Origin: Novosphingobium sp.
GTDB lineage: Bacteria > Pseudomonadota > Alphaproteobacteria > Sphingomonadales > Sphingomonadaceae
Reading direction: 5' to 3'
Assembly: GCF_030699305.1 (NCBI RefSeq)
Contig: NZ_JAUYNB010000021.1
Span: 124,001-188,000 of the forward strand
DNA: 64,000 bases
A program made the position numbers and the translations under genes. Position 1 is the stretch's first letter. Every line of letters begins with the position of its first letter. The notes below the pieces were generated by a model. It saw only the letters and a program-made list of their open reading frames with translations. It had not been told where the DNA came from and ran no database searches. Of this stretch, positions 1 to 9,111 are shown piece after piece.

Positions 1-626
1 ACATCCACAGCGCGGCGATCGGCCTTGTCGGGCAGGGTGGGGAAATCGATCCCGATCGATCCGGCCAGATCCATCCGCCCGGCAGCAGCTGCGATTGCGG
101 GCACCGCTGCCAATGCCAGTGCGGCCGGGGGCAGGGAGCCGTCGATATCGATCAGCGTCATTGCCGGGGTGGGGGTGATGGTCAGGCTACCGCCCTTGAA
201 ATCGACGCTGCCGCTCCACGCATCGGCGAAGACATCGTCCCATGTCCCGGCGGGAAAGCGCTGGACGCATCGCCCGCCCAGTTGTTCGGCCAGGCCTGGC
301 GCGGAGCAGGGTGCGGCGATGCTTGGCCGGGCTTGCGCGCGTTTCAGGCGGCCGCGCTCGGCGATGGCGGCACGGGTGACGATCAGGCGCAGCGTAGCGC
401 CTTCACAGGCGTCGTGCGGCAGGCTGTCGACCAGCGCTTCTTCGCCGCTGGCGAAGCGGGCGGTGCCGCGTTTCGATCCGCCGGAACGGGCGATCAGGAC
501 CGCATCCTCGATCTGACCGGCTTCCAGCCCGCCCGGCCAGCGCAGCCGCGCGGCCAGCACTTCGCCGCCATCCAGCAGGATCGCGCGCTCCTCGCCGATC
601 CCGTCCTCGATCAGCCACTCAGCCAA
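1..626 (-). CDS. Ribonuclease E/G family protein, 3' part missing at the left edge
   Basis: RNA-cleaving enzyme of the RNase E/G family, here the shortened form that follows maf in sphingomonads. About 208 residues are visible and the frame is still open at base 1. It begins [20 protein letters not shown] after a TTG at 626, a start typical of these proteins, and around residue 156 it has MTLIDIDGS, which matches the metal-binding Asp segment of RNase E/G. The TTG overlaps the maf stop codon by eight bases, so infA, maf and this gene are read as one coupled operon. No ATG or GTG is available in frame near the maf end, hence the TTG choice. A bifunctional role in rRNA or mRNA processing is known for the family but cannot be narrowed from this fragment. 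Confidence 0.78.
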   Translation of the reverse strand, partial: MAEWLIEDGIGEERAILLDGGEVLAARLRWPGGLEAGQIEDAVLIARSGGSKRGTARFASGEEALVDSLPHDACEGATLRLIVTRAAIAERGRLKRAQARPSIAAPCSAPGLAEQLGGRCVQRFPAGTWDDVFADAWSGSVDFKGGSLTITPTPAMTLIDIDGSLPPAALALAAVPAIAAAAGRMDLAGSIGIDFPTLPDKADRRAVD

Positions 627-1212
627 TGGGAAACCCCGCCGATTTGAGGAGGCTGCGGGTTTCGAACAATGGCAGGCCGACCACGCCGGAATGGCTGCCT
701 TCGATCCAAGCGATCAGCCCTTCGGCGCTGCCCTGGATGGCATAGCCGCCTGCCTTGCCGTGCCATTCCCCGCCCGCGATATAGCCATCGACTTCGGCCG
801 GGGAGAGCTGTTTGAACCGGACGACGGTCTCCGACAGTTTCTCGCGCAGCGAACCGTCAGGGTGTTTCAGGGCGATGGCGGACAGCACGCGGTGACGGCG
901 GCCTGACAGCAGCGTCAGGCAGCGGCGCGCAGTGGCTTCATCCTCAGCCTTCGGCAGGATGCGGCGACCGCAGGCAACCACCGTATCGCCGGCCAGAACA
1001 TAGGACCCGCCGCCATCAACGGCGGCCGCCTTTTCGCGTGCCATGCGCGCGGCATAGACGCGCGGCAGTTCCGAGCGAAGCGGGCTTTCGTCAATGTCGG
1101 CAGCGGCCACGCCAGCCAGTTCAACGCCCAGCCGCGCGATCAGTTCGCGGCGGCGGGGGCTGGCAGAGCCAAGGATCAGCGAGGGCGCCATACCGCCCGC
1201 ATTCTCGTTCAA
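619..1212 (-). CDS. maf: Maf-like nucleoside triphosphate pyrophosphatase
   Basis: Maf proteins hydrolyse nucleoside triphosphates, mainly non-canonical or methylated ones, to the monophosphate and pyrophosphate, and have been linked to septum formation. The 197-residue product has the family signature near its N-terminus ([19 protein letters not shown]) and the conserved VLAGDTVV segment with the catalytic Asp. Length is normal. The ATG overlaps the infA stop in an ATGA arrangement, which supports this start, although the homologous region really begins at the second Met (residue 8). Translation is coupled to infA upstream and to the RNase E/G gene downstream. Cytoplasmic. Confidence 0.93.
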   Translation of the reverse strand: MNENAGGMAPSLILGSASPRRRELIARLGVELAGVAAADIDESPLRSELPRVYAARMAREKAAAVDGGGSYVLAGDTVVACGRRILPKAEDEATARRCLTLLSGRRHRVLSAIALKHPDGSLREKLSETVVRFKQLSPAEVDGYIAGGEWHGKAGGYAIQGSAEGLIAWIEGSHSGVVGLPLFETRSLLKSAGFPIG

Positions 1213-1454
1213 TATTGTCCGGGGCCACCGCGGCCAGGCATGAAGCGATAGGTGATCCGGCCCTTGGTCAGATCATACGGGGTCAGTTCGACGAGCACTT
1301 CATCGCCCACCAGCACGCGAATGCGGTTTTTGCGCATTTTGCCCGCGGTATGACCAAGGATTTCGTGGTCATTTTCCAGCCGGACACGGAACATGGCATT
1401 GGGCAGTAGTTCAACCACCTGGCCACGCATTTCGAGCAGTTCTTCTTTCGCCAT
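1209..1454 (-). CDS. infA: Translation initiation factor IF-1
   Basis: IF-1 occupies the ribosomal A site during initiation and supports IF-2 and IF-3. The 81-residue protein is an S1/OB-fold domain with typical text: [20 protein letters not shown], then [20 protein letters not shown] and a basic GRITYRF end. It is about nine residues longer than the E. coli protein because of a C-terminal tail [10 protein letters not shown]. It is first of a leftward operon with maf and an RNase E/G gene, with a four-base overlap to maf. The 220 bases upstream, shared with the divergent outer-membrane receptor gene, should hold its promoter, but no convincing -35/-10 pair was picked out. Confidence 0.97.
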   Translation of the reverse strand: MAKEELLEMRGQVVELLPNAMFRVRLENDHEILGHTAGKMRKNRIRVLVGDEVLVELTPYDLTKGRITYRFMPGRGGPGQY

Positions 1455-1677
1455 CCGCGATCAGTTTCCGTTTATGTCGGTGTGATTTCGGCGCGCCATA
1501 GCCCCGTGCGGCGCAAAAGGGAAGCCTTAGGCGTGTTGCACCCCTGCAACCCTGTTTCACGAACGCGACAAATTGTTACGTGGTGCGACTTGCCAAGGCG
1601 GGCACAAGGCCCCACCTCACAACCGGGGAGCGGGGAAGCCTGCACAAAGCGCGGATTAATTACAGCAATTGGACGCC

Positions 1678-4197
1678 ATGCCCAACCATCATACACTCTC
1701 CATTACCGCCCTTGCCATCGCCATGATTGCATCGCCCGCGTTCGCGGCTGCTGATCCCCAAGATGTGCCGGACTCTGCCGAAGCGGCATCGCAGGACGAG
1801 GAAAATCTGCTGGATCGCGGTGGTGACATCGTGGTGATGGCGACCCGCGTTGCCGGACAAGTCGAAGCGCCGCAGCCCCCAATCGCAACGCTCGATGAAA
1901 AAGACCTGCAATCGCTGGGCGCGGCAAACCTGACCGATGTGCTCGCGCGGATCAGCCCGCAGACGACATCGGGGCGCGGGCGCGGCGGCGGGATGCCGGT
2001 GGTGCTGGTGAATGGCCAGCGGATCACCAACTTTCGGGAAATGCGCAATTTCCCCCCGGAAGCCGTGCGCCGGGTTGAAATCCTGCCGGAAGAAGTTGCC
2101 TTGCGGTTCGGCTATCCGGCCGATGCACGGGTGGTGAACTTCATTCTGAAGGACAACTTTGCCAGCAAGACGGTTGAAGTTGAAACGGGAGTGCCGACGC
2201 GCGGTGGGTTCCAGACATACGAGGTTGAAGGAACCGCGCTGCGGATCGCAGGCAAGCAGCGGTTCAGCGTAACCGGCAAGATTGACGATACTTCGCCTCT
2301 GACCGAAGCCGAGCGCGGGGTGATCCAGTCGTCCGCGCCCACGGTCAGCACCGATCCCGATCCGGCAGCGGCACGCACCCTGATTGCAGATTCGCGCGAA
2401 CTGTCGCTTGGCACGGCATGGTCGCGCGGGCTGGGCAAGGATGGGCTGGGCGGTCAGATTTCGCTCAGCGGCAATGCCGCGCGCAGTGACAGCCGCAGCC
2501 TGTCCGGCCTCAATCTGGTGGTCTTGACGGCACCGGGCGGGGCAAGCGCGATCCGGTCAGTCGGCGATCCGCTGGAGCGGTTGACGCGCAGCACGACGTT
2601 GCAAGCCGGTGCGGGGTTCAACACGTTTCTGGGATCGTGGCAGCTGAATGCCACGCTTGACGGCAGCCATGGTGAAAGCCGCACATTGATCGACCGCCGC
2701 CTCGACACGTCCTCGCTGGTGTCCGCAGCGGCGGCGGGGACACTGGTGATTACCGGCGCTTTGCCCGCACCCGGCGATCCCGGACAGGACACGGTGCGCA
2801 GCAACACCGAAGCGGTGACCAGTCTGGTCACGCTGGTCGGACGGCCGACGCGGCTTCCCGGCGGCGAAGTGACCACGACGCTGAAAGGCGGCTTTGCATG
2901 GTCGAACATCGACAGCAGCGATAGCCGCAGCACGGTTGGCCCGGTGTCGTTGAAGCGCGGGGATCTGTCTGCCGGGGTCAACCTGGGCATTCCGATCACC
3001 AGCCGCCGCGAAGGCTTCGGGGCGGGGCTGGGCGATATCTCGCTGAACTTCAGCGCCGGACTGAATCACCTGTCGGATTTCGGCGCAATCAAGGACTGGA
3101 GTGCGGGGCTGACCTGGTCTCCGGTTGAAGGTCTGGGCCTGCAAGCCAGCTATCTGGTGAACGAGGCTGCTCCCAGCCTTGGTCAGCTTGGCAACCCGCA
3201 GACCATCACGTTCAACGTACCGGTCTATGACTTCACGCGCGGGGAAACCGTGCTGGCGGCTGTCACCAGCGGCGGCAACCCGGCGCTGCTCAAGGAGCGC
3301 CAGCGGGACCTGAAGTTTGGTGCGAACTGGAAACTGCCGTTCCTGAACAATTCCAACCTGCTGGTGGAGTACTTCCGCAACCGGTCGAATGACGTAACCA
3401 CATCGTTTCCGCTGCTGACGCCGGATATCGAAGCCGCGTTTCCCGGCCGGGTAACGCGCGATGCGACGGGCCGGATCATTGCTGTCGATCAGCGGCCGGT
3501 GACGTTTGCGGAACAGGCCAGCTCACGGCTGCGTTGGGGGTTCAATCTGGCGGGCACACTGGGCAAGGCACCAGAAGGCGCGCCCGGCGGTATGATGATG
3601 GGTGGCGGACGTCCCGCTGGCCCCGGCGGCGCGCCCGGCGGACGCCCGCCCGGAGCAGGCGGCGGCGGCGGTCGCGGCGGGATGATGGCGATGATGGGCG
3701 GACCGGGCGGCGGGCAGGGCCGCTGGAACCTGGGTGTCTATCACACGGTGCAATTCGACAGCACGGTGCTGGTCGCGCCCGGCGGGCCGCTGCTTGACCT
3801 GCTGGGCGGCGATGCGCTGTCTGCCGGAGGGCAGCCGCGCCATGCTCTGGAAATGAATGGCGGCCTGTTCAGGAACGGCTTCGGAATGTTCCTGAACGGC
3901 AGTTGGATGGCCCCCGCAACGATCCGCGCGACCGGAACGCCGGGGTCGAGCGATCTGCGGTTCGGCAGCGTTACCAAGTTGCGGATTTCGGCGTTTGCGG
4001 ATCTGGGAGCGCGCGCCGGACTGATCAAGGCAGCGCCATTCCTCAAGGGTAGCCGGGTGTCGCTGCGGGTCGATAATCTGTTCGATTCGCGCCAGAAAGT
4101 GACCGATGCGAGCGGGACGGTGCCACTCAGCTACCAGCCCGACTATCTCGATCCGCGCGGGCGGGTAATCGAGGTAGAGTTCCGCAAGATGTTCTGA
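1678..4197 (+). CDS. TonB-dependent receptor-like outer-membrane protein
   Basis: Predicted outer-membrane beta-barrel with a plug domain, resembling TonB-dependent receptors of sphingomonads. The 839-residue protein starts with a signal peptide (hydrophobic core ITALAIAMIASPAFA, cleavage near residue 23). A plug-like domain follows (about 45-155: TLDEKDLQSLGAANLTDVL, VVLVNGQRI, VRRVEILPEEVALRFGYP), then a barrel rich in alternating residues that ends in VEFRKMF with the terminal Phe expected for barrel insertion. Around residues 630-681 there is a striking Gly/Met/Pro/Arg-rich insert between barrel strands. ATG 1678 is preferred over TTG 1669 because it places the signal peptide at the N-terminus. 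The substrate is unknown; no transport genes lie beside it. Confidence 0.85.
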   Translation: MPNHHTLSITALAIAMIASPAFAAADPQDVPDSAEAASQDEENLLDRGGDIVVMATRVAGQVEAPQPPIATLDEKDLQSLGAANLTDVLARISPQTTSGRGRGGGMPVVLVNGQRITNFREMRNFPPEAVRRVEILPEEVALRFGYPADARVVNFILKDNFASKTVEVETGVPTRGGFQTYEVEGTALRIAGKQRFSVTGKIDDTSPLTEAERGVIQSSAPTVSTDPDPAAARTLIADSRELSLGTAWSRGLGKDGLGGQISLSGNAARSDSRSLSGLNLVVLTAPGGASAIRSVGDPLERLTRSTTLQAGAGFNTFLGSWQLNATLDGSHGESRTLIDRRLDTSSLVSAAAAGTLVITGALPAPGDPGQDTVRSNTEAVTSLVTLVGRPTRLPGGEVTTTLKGGFAWSNIDSSDSRSTVGPVSLKRGDLSAGVNLGIPITSRREGFGAGLGDISLNFSAGLNHLSDFGAIKDWSAGLTWSPVEGLGLQASYLVNEAAPSLGQLGNPQTITFNVPVYDFTRGETVLAAVTSGGNPALLKERQRDLKFGANWKLPFLNNSNLLVEYFRNRSNDVTTSFPLLTPDIEAAFPGRVTRDATGRIIAVDQRPVTFAEQASSRLRWGFNLAGTLGKAPEGAPGGMMMGGGRPAGPGGAPGGRPPGAGGGGGRGGMMAMMGGPGGGQGRWNLGVYHTVQFDSTVLVAPGGPLLDLLGGDALSAGGQPRHALEMNGGLFRNGFGMFLNGSWMAPATIRATGTPGSSDLRFGSVTKLRISAFADLGARAGLIKAAPFLKGSRVSLRVDNLFDSRQKVTDASGTVPLSYQPDYLDPRGRVIEVEFRKMF

Positions 4198-4218
4198 GCC
4201 AGAGTTTTCCGGATAGTG

Positions 4219-4242
4219 CTGGCCGGGGCGAACCCCGGCCAG
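4219..4242. terminator. Hairpin between convergent genes
   Basis: Perfect 10-bp stem CTGGCCGGGG/CCCCGGCCAG closed by a CGAA loop, in the 55-base gap between the converging receptor gene and the MAPEG pair. There is no T-run, so it may be a bidirectional barrier or a Rho-assisted terminator. Confidence 0.55.
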
Positions 4243-4252
4243 TCACCCAGCA

Positions 4253-4687
4253 TCACCCGTGGAACACCGCCATCACGAGGTGCAACGTCAGCGCAATCAG
4301 CGTCAGGCTGGACAGCGCGAACAGCAGGAACCGCAGCATCACGCGGTTGACCGTGGCCTGCACCAGCGAATGTGCGATCCGCAGGCCGACGTAGACCCAG
4401 CCGAGCGTGGCGTTCAGGCCATCGCCCTGACCGATCAGCGCCAGCGCCAGCGCGACGGCATAGAATACCGTCGGCGCTTCGTGCAGGTGGTTATAGTTGT
4501 GGGCAATCCACTGGATCTTGCCGGGCAGCACGCCATCCAGATCCTTGCCGGTGCCGCCGACCATGCCCTTGGCATCGACCTTGGCCGCGCTCATGGCCGG
4601 GAGGCGGGTGGCATACATCCACAGCCACATGATCATCGTCCAGCCGGCCAGTACGGCCAGCGGTTTCAGGATTTCCATTCCAATCAT
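4253..4687 (-). CDS. MAPEG family membrane protein (second of a tandem pair)
   Basis: Small integral membrane protein of the MAPEG superfamily (membrane-associated proteins in eicosanoid and glutathione metabolism). The 144 residues hold four hydrophobic stretches: about 8-24, 72-90, 95-113 and 119-140. The family-like core is HNYNHLHEAPTVFYAVALAL followed by WVYVGLRIAHSLVQATVNRV, where Asn/Arg/Glu residues usually contact glutathione. An AAGGGAG Shine-Dalgarno lies eight bases before the ATG at 4687, which favours it over the Met at residue 4. The gene follows its paralogue by 13 bases, so the two are likely co-transcribed. Substrate and activity cannot be told from sequence. Confidence 0.85.
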   Translation of the reverse strand: MIGMEILKPLAVLAGWTMIMWLWMYATRLPAMSAAKVDAKGMVGGTGKDLDGVLPGKIQWIAHNYNHLHEAPTVFYAVALALALIGQGDGLNATLGWVYVGLRIAHSLVQATVNRVMLRFLLFALSSLTLIALTLHLVMAVFHG

Positions 4688-4700
4688 CGGTCAGTCTCCC

Positions 4701-5132
4701 TTATGATGCGCCGAGCGTGAGCATGGCGGCGCGCACGGCCAGCACCAGCAGGCACAGCGTGGACAAGTTGAACAGCGTGAAGCGCACCGGAATGGTGTTC
4801 ACCGTGGCTTGCCATACCGAATGGACGATCCGCAGCGCGACATAGGCCCAGGCGAACAGCACGTCGTGCTCGTTCGCCCCCAAGATCGCCAGCGTCGCCA
4901 GCGTGGCATAGAACAGCGTCGGCTGTTCCAGCAGGTGGGTGTAGTTGTGCGATTTCCAGTTGATCGAATCCGGTAGCACCCCTTCCAGATCCTGCCCGCG
5001 CCCGCCCGGTTTGGCAGCGCCAAGGCCGCCGTTTTTGGCGATGGCTGGCAGGCGGGTAAGCGCCATCCAGAACAGCATCACAATCGTCCACAGCGCCAGT
5101 ACGGCTCCGGGCGCTAATATCTGCGCTTGCAT
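4701..5132 (-). CDS. MAPEG family membrane protein (first of a tandem pair)
   Basis: 143-residue paralogue of the next gene, with the same architecture: an N-terminal helix (APGAVLALWTIVMLFWMALT), a cytosolic loop containing GRGQDLEGVLPDSINWKSHN, then three more helices with the core HNYTHLLEQPTLFYATLATL and WAYVALRIVHSVWQATVNTI. A strong GGGGGAG ribosome-binding site sits six bases before the ATG. The pair probably arose by tandem duplication and has diverged considerably, mostly outside the core motif. Membrane location is predicted; any glutathione-linked role is inferred from the family only. Confidence 0.85.
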   Translation of the reverse strand: MQAQILAPGAVLALWTIVMLFWMALTRLPAIAKNGGLGAAKPGGRGQDLEGVLPDSINWKSHNYTHLLEQPTLFYATLATLAILGANEHDVLFAWAYVALRIVHSVWQATVNTIPVRFTLFNLSTLCLLVLAVRAAMLTLGAS

Positions 5133-5218
5133 TGATTTCTCCCCCTCGTCGTTCGTGACGATCTCGTTGACCCGAGGGGGAGGAAGGTGTGCTGCCCGTA
5201 ACCGATTGTCAAATGCAA

Positions 5219-6196
5219 CTAATCGTGGCTGGTCAGCACTTTGGCGAAGTCTGCCGGATCGGTATTGCTGCCCGTGACCAATAGCGTGGTGCGTCCGTCA
5301 ACCGGCACTTTTCCCGCCAGCGCCGCCGCCAGCGCCGCCGCGCCGCCGGGTTCGACCACCAGATGCAGCTTACTGAATGCAAACCGCTGCGCCGCGCGGA
5401 CTTCGGCCGGAGTTACGGCCACGCCATAGCCGCAGCGCGCTTTCAGGATGGCGAAGTTGATCGGGTAAGTCGCGGGCGTTTGCAGCGAATCGCAGGCGGT
5501 GGGCGGCGCATCAGCCGCCACGCGCTGGATTTCCCCGCTGGCCAGGCTGCGGCACACATCGTCCCAACCTTCGGGCTCGACCGGCACGATTTCCGCATCG
5601 GGGCAGGCCAGCGCAAGGCCCGCCGTCAGCCCGCCGCCGCCGCAGCACGCGATCACGCGGGTCGGGCCGTCCAGCCCACGTTCCTGCATCTGCGCAATGA
5701 TTTCCGTGCCGGCGCTGCCTTGCCCCTCGATCACCCACGGATCGGCATAGGCATGGACCAGCGTCGCGCCGCGTTCCGAGCAAAGCCGCTGGGCGAGCGC
5801 ATCGCGGTCTTCGCCGCCGGGGCGGTCATACAGCACCACTTCTGCCCCCAGCGCGCGGGTGGCCGCCAACTTCACAGCAGGCGCATCGACTGGCATCACG
5901 ATGGTCGCTGCAATTCCCAGCCGCCGCGCGGCCCATGCCACGCCCTGGGCATGGTTGCCGCTGGATACGCCGACCACGCCGCGCGCGCGCTCATCCGCTG
6001 ACAGGTCCGACAGCCGGTGCCAGGCGCCGCGAATCTTGAACGCGCCGATCGGTTGCAGGCTCTCGGCCTTCACCCACACCCGTTGGCCGTGTATTTCTGT
6101 TTCCAGCAGTGGCGTGCGGGGCAATAGTTCGGCTAGCTTGGCCGCCGCGCGGGCAACGCCTTCCTGGGTGGGGCTGCGCATTTGTTGTGCTGTCAT
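5219..6196 (-). CDS. Threonine/serine dehydratase-like PLP enzyme
   Basis: Fold-type II pyridoxal-phosphate enzyme of 325 residues resembling catabolic threonine dehydratase or serine racemase. The PLP lysine lies in PIGAFKIRGAWHR (about residue 54), followed by SSGNHAQGVAWAARRLG and the phosphate-binding GGGGL loop (about residues 186-190). The C-terminal VEPGGAAALAAAL and VTGSN segments are also typical. No ACT regulatory domain is present, which argues against the biosynthetic isoleucine-sensitive IlvA. The likely reaction is deamination of L-threonine or L-serine to the 2-oxoacid. The gene is divergent from the carboxynorspermidine synthase gene 62 bases away and appears to be monocistronic. 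Confidence 0.85.
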   Translation of the reverse strand: MTAQQMRSPTQEGVARAAAKLAELLPRTPLLETEIHGQRVWVKAESLQPIGAFKIRGAWHRLSDLSADERARGVVGVSSGNHAQGVAWAARRLGIAATIVMPVDAPAVKLAATRALGAEVVLYDRPGGEDRDALAQRLCSERGATLVHAYADPWVIEGQGSAGTEIIAQMQERGLDGPTRVIACCGGGGLTAGLALACPDAEIVPVEPEGWDDVCRSLASGEIQRVAADAPPTACDSLQTPATYPINFAILKARCGYGVAVTPAEVRAAQRFAFSKLHLVVEPGGAAALAAALAGKVPVDGRTTLLVTGSNTDPADFAKVLTSHD

Positions 6197-6258
6197 GAAA
6201 CAATCCTATATGCGCGGCATCGCCCATTAGGAAGTGTCGGGCCAAAGGAGATTCGCAG

Positions 6259-7470
6259 GTGAGCAAGGTTCTGGTGATCGGTGCGGGCGGCGTCAGCTCG
6301 GTTTGCGTCCACAAGATGGCGATGAACAGTGGCATCTTCAGCGAGATCCACCTCGCCAGCCGGACCAAGGCCAAGTGCGATGCGATTGCCGCCTCGGTCA
6401 AGGACCGCACCGGCGAATCCGTCCAGACGTATGAAATCGATGCCGAGGAAGTGCCCGCGCTGACCCGGCTGATCCAGCAGATCGGCCCCAAGCTGGTCGT
6501 CAATCTGGCGCTGCCCTATCAGGACCTGCCGATCATGGACGCGTGTCTGGCCGCCGGGGTCAGCTATATGGACACCGCGAACTACGAGCCGAAGGACGAG
6601 GCCAAATTCGAATACCACTGGCAGTGGGCCTATCATGACCGGTTCAAGGAAGCGGGCCTGATGGCGCTGCTGGGTTCGGGGTTCGATCCGGGCGTCACCA
6701 GCGTGTTCGCCACCTGGCTGAAAAAGCACAAGCTGCGCACGATCCGCACGCTCGACATTCTGGATTGCAACGGCGGCGATCACGGTCAGCATTTTGCGAC
6801 CAACTTCAACCCGGAAATCAACATCCGCGAAGTGACCGCCCCGGCGCGGCACTGGCTGAACGGCGAATGGGTGGAAACGCCCGCGCTGACCATCCGCCAG
6901 AACTTCGATTTCGAAGCGGTCGGCCCGAAGAACATGTACCTCATGTATCATGAGGAAATCGAGAGCCTGAAAACCCACTTGCCGGAGATTGAGCGCATCC
7001 GCTTCTGGATGACCTTCGGCGATGCCTATATCACCCACCTGACCGTGCTGCAGAATGTCGGCATGACCGGGATCGAGCCGGTACGCTTTCAGGGCAAGGA
7101 TATCATCCCGCTCCAGTTCCTCGCCGCCGTGCTGCCCAAGCCTGAAACTCTGGGGTCGACGACCACCGGCAAGACCAACATCGGCGACATTGCCACGGGG
7201 CAGGCGCTGGACGGGAGCGGCGAGAAGACGTTCTACATCTACAACATCTGTGACCATGAGGACGCGTTCCACGAAACCGGCAATCAGGCGGTGAGTTACA
7301 CGACCGGCGTTCCGGCCATGATCGGCGCGGCGATGCTGCTGACCGGCGCATGGACGGGCGCGGGCGTGTTCAACATGGAACAGTTCGATCCCGATCCGTA
7401 CATGGACATGCTGAACCAGCATGGCCTGCCCTGGCAGGTGAAGGAACTGGCTGGCCCGCTGGCGTTCTGA
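6259..7470 (+). CDS. Carboxynorspermidine synthase (saccharopine dehydrogenase family)
   Basis: NADPH-dependent enzyme joining aspartate semialdehyde to a diamine (putrescine or diaminopropane) to give carboxy(nor)spermidine, the first step of the S-adenosylmethionine-independent spermidine route. The 403 residues show an N-terminal Rossmann motif (VLVIGAGGVSSVCVHKMA), the ALPYQDLPIMDACLAAGVSY segment and GSGFDPGVTSVFA, all characteristic of this branch of the saccharopine dehydrogenase family. A GTG start at 6259 follows AAAGGAG by eight bases. The matching decarboxylase gene lies 365 bases downstream, separated by a small unrelated gene. Saccharopine dehydrogenase proper is the alternative, made unlikely by that partnership. 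Confidence 0.9.
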   Translation: MSKVLVIGAGGVSSVCVHKMAMNSGIFSEIHLASRTKAKCDAIAASVKDRTGESVQTYEIDAEEVPALTRLIQQIGPKLVVNLALPYQDLPIMDACLAAGVSYMDTANYEPKDEAKFEYHWQWAYHDRFKEAGLMALLGSGFDPGVTSVFATWLKKHKLRTIRTLDILDCNGGDHGQHFATNFNPEINIREVTAPARHWLNGEWVETPALTIRQNFDFEAVGPKNMYLMYHEEIESLKTHLPEIERIRFWMTFGDAYITHLTVLQNVGMTGIEPVRFQGKDIIPLQFLAAVLPKPETLGSTTTGKTNIGDIATGQALDGSGEKTFYIYNICDHEDAFHETGNQAVSYTTGVPAMIGAAMLLTGAWTGAGVFNMEQFDPDPYMDMLNQHGLPWQVKELAGPLAF

Positions 7471-7793
7471 TGAAGGTTGCAATCAATACTCCAGGTCAAC
7501 ACGATCGACATGAATCGGAAGTCCGCTTCGTTGCTTCTGTGGACGGCAAGCCGCTGAGCGTAACAATCACTGATTACGCGCTTTTCATCGTCGGTGAGGC
7601 ACTCGGACTTCCTCCTTCGGAGCCATTAGTGATCTACGCTGCCGGGGGGTCTTTGTTGAAGTGTGTCGTTGCTGAGGCGCTCAAGAGTAGGCTCGAGCTT
7701 CAAGCAACGTTGTTAATAACTGACTCTGATGTGTTGAAGGTTACGGGAGCTGAGATTGGGCTGCCCAATGTGCCGAAGCGATGGAAGCTTTAA
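7470..7793 (+). CDS. Hypothetical small protein between the two carboxyspermidine genes
   Basis: 107-residue protein of unknown function. The ATG overlaps the stop of the synthase gene (TGATG), so translation is coupled. The sequence has a short beta-like start (RFVASVDGKPLSVTITDYAL) followed by alternating helices and strands. It faintly recalls DUF1488-type proteins, but I would not assign it. No signal peptide, membrane helix or catalytic motif is visible. Base composition is clearly poorer in G and C than both neighbours, and third codon positions are much less GC-biased, suggesting later insertion into an otherwise conserved gene pair. The frame stays open upstream inside the synthase gene, but this ATG is the sensible start. 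Confidence 0.6.
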   Translation: MKVAINTPGQHDRHESEVRFVASVDGKPLSVTITDYALFIVGEALGLPPSEPLVIYAAGGSLLKCVVAEALKSRLELQATLLITDSDVLKVTGAEIGLPNVPKRWKL

Positions 7794-7834
7794 TAAGGTC
7801 GGTTTAGATCAACCTTGTGTCGTAGGAGACTAGA

Positions 7835-9037
7835 TTGGAAACCCGTGCCGGTGATCCGGGAGCATTCGCCGAGTTCGACCTCGCGCGCGTCGACAGCCCC
7901 GCGTTCGTGGTCGATGCGGCGCGGCTGCGGGCCAATCTGGCGGTGCTGGCCGATGTGCGGGACCGGGCCGGGATCAAGGTGCTCGCCGCGCTGAAGGCGT
8001 TCTCGATGTGGAAGGTGGCGCCGATTGTCGGCGAATACCTCGACGGGGTCTGCACCAGCGGGCTGTGGGAAGCACGGCTGGCCGATGAGCATTACAACGG
8101 CGGTGAAATCGCGACGTATTGCGCGGCTTACAAGGCGGAGGATCTGCCGGAAATCCTGCGCTTGTCGGATCATGTGATCTTCAATTCGCCGGGACAGATC
8201 GCCCGGTTTGCGCCGCAAGTGGCGGCGGCGCGGGCCGCTGGGCAAGTCTTCCACGTCGGACTGCGGATCAACCCGCTGCATGCCGAAGGCGAGGTTCCGC
8301 GCTATGATCCGTGCGCGCCGCATTCGCGGCTGGGCTTTCCGGTCGACCAGTTGACGCCTGAATTGATGGCCGGGGTGGAAGGGTTGCACTTTCACACCCT
8401 GTGCGAACAGGACTTTGAACCACTCCACCGCACCTGGGAAGCGGTGAAGCCGCGCATCGCGCCCTATCTTGGCCAGCTCAAGTGGCTCAATTTCGGCGGC
8501 GGCCACCACATCACCCGCGCGGATTACCAGCGCGACCAACTGGTGGCGTTCCTCATAGCGGTGAAGGCGGAAACCGGCTGCGCGATCTATCTGGAGCCGG
8601 GCGAGGCGGTGGCGCTGGACGCGGGCATTCTGGTCGGCACGATCCTGGATACCCACTGGAACGGGATGCCGCTGGCGATCACCGATATTTCTGCCACCTG
8701 CCATATGCCCGATGTGATCGAGGCACCGTATCGTCCGGCGATGCTGGGTGAATTGCCGCAGATCGATACGGAGATCGACGAGGGCGCTGGCGGCGCGGTG
8801 CGGCTGGGCGGGCCATCCTGTCTGGCCGGTGATGTGATCGGCGATTACCGGTTTCCGGTAGGCCCCGATATTGGCCAGCGCTTCGCATTTCTCGATCAGG
8901 CGCACTATTCGATGGTCAAGACGACGACCTTTAACGGCGTGCCGCTGTCATCGATCTGGTTGTGGGATAGCGCTGACGACACCTTGGAATGTGTTCGCCG
9001 GTTTTCCTACGCGGATTTCCGTGACCGGTTGAGCTGA
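7835..9037 (+). CDS. nspC: Carboxynorspermidine decarboxylase
   Basis: Fold-type III (alanine racemase-like) PLP enzyme that decarboxylates carboxynorspermidine or carboxyspermidine, completing the aspartate-semialdehyde route to (nor)spermidine. Within 400 residues are the PLP lysine in KVLAALKAFSMWKV (about residue 52), the HTLCEQ and LNFGGGHHITR phosphate-site segments, YLEPGEAVALDAG and the C-terminal ISATCHMPDV and LGGPSCLAGDVIGDYRF. These distinguish it from diaminopimelate and ornithine decarboxylases. The TTG start at 7835 follows a TAGGAG ribosome-binding site by about seven bases; no better start exists. It is downstream of its pathway partner, with one small unknown gene between them. 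Confidence 0.9.
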   Translation: METRAGDPGAFAEFDLARVDSPAFVVDAARLRANLAVLADVRDRAGIKVLAALKAFSMWKVAPIVGEYLDGVCTSGLWEARLADEHYNGGEIATYCAAYKAEDLPEILRLSDHVIFNSPGQIARFAPQVAAARAAGQVFHVGLRINPLHAEGEVPRYDPCAPHSRLGFPVDQLTPELMAGVEGLHFHTLCEQDFEPLHRTWEAVKPRIAPYLGQLKWLNFGGGHHITRADYQRDQLVAFLIAVKAETGCAIYLEPGEAVALDAGILVGTILDTHWNGMPLAITDISATCHMPDVIEAPYRPAMLGELPQIDTEIDEGAGGAVRLGGPSCLAGDVIGDYRFPVGPDIGQRFAFLDQAHYSMVKTTTFNGVPLSSIWLWDSADDTLECVRRFSYADFRDRLS

Positions 9038-9111
9038 ACCACCTTGCCAACCGGCTTGCCCTCCCATACCGTCATGGGGTGGGCGCGCGTCCGATTATTG
9101 AGGGGTTTCTT

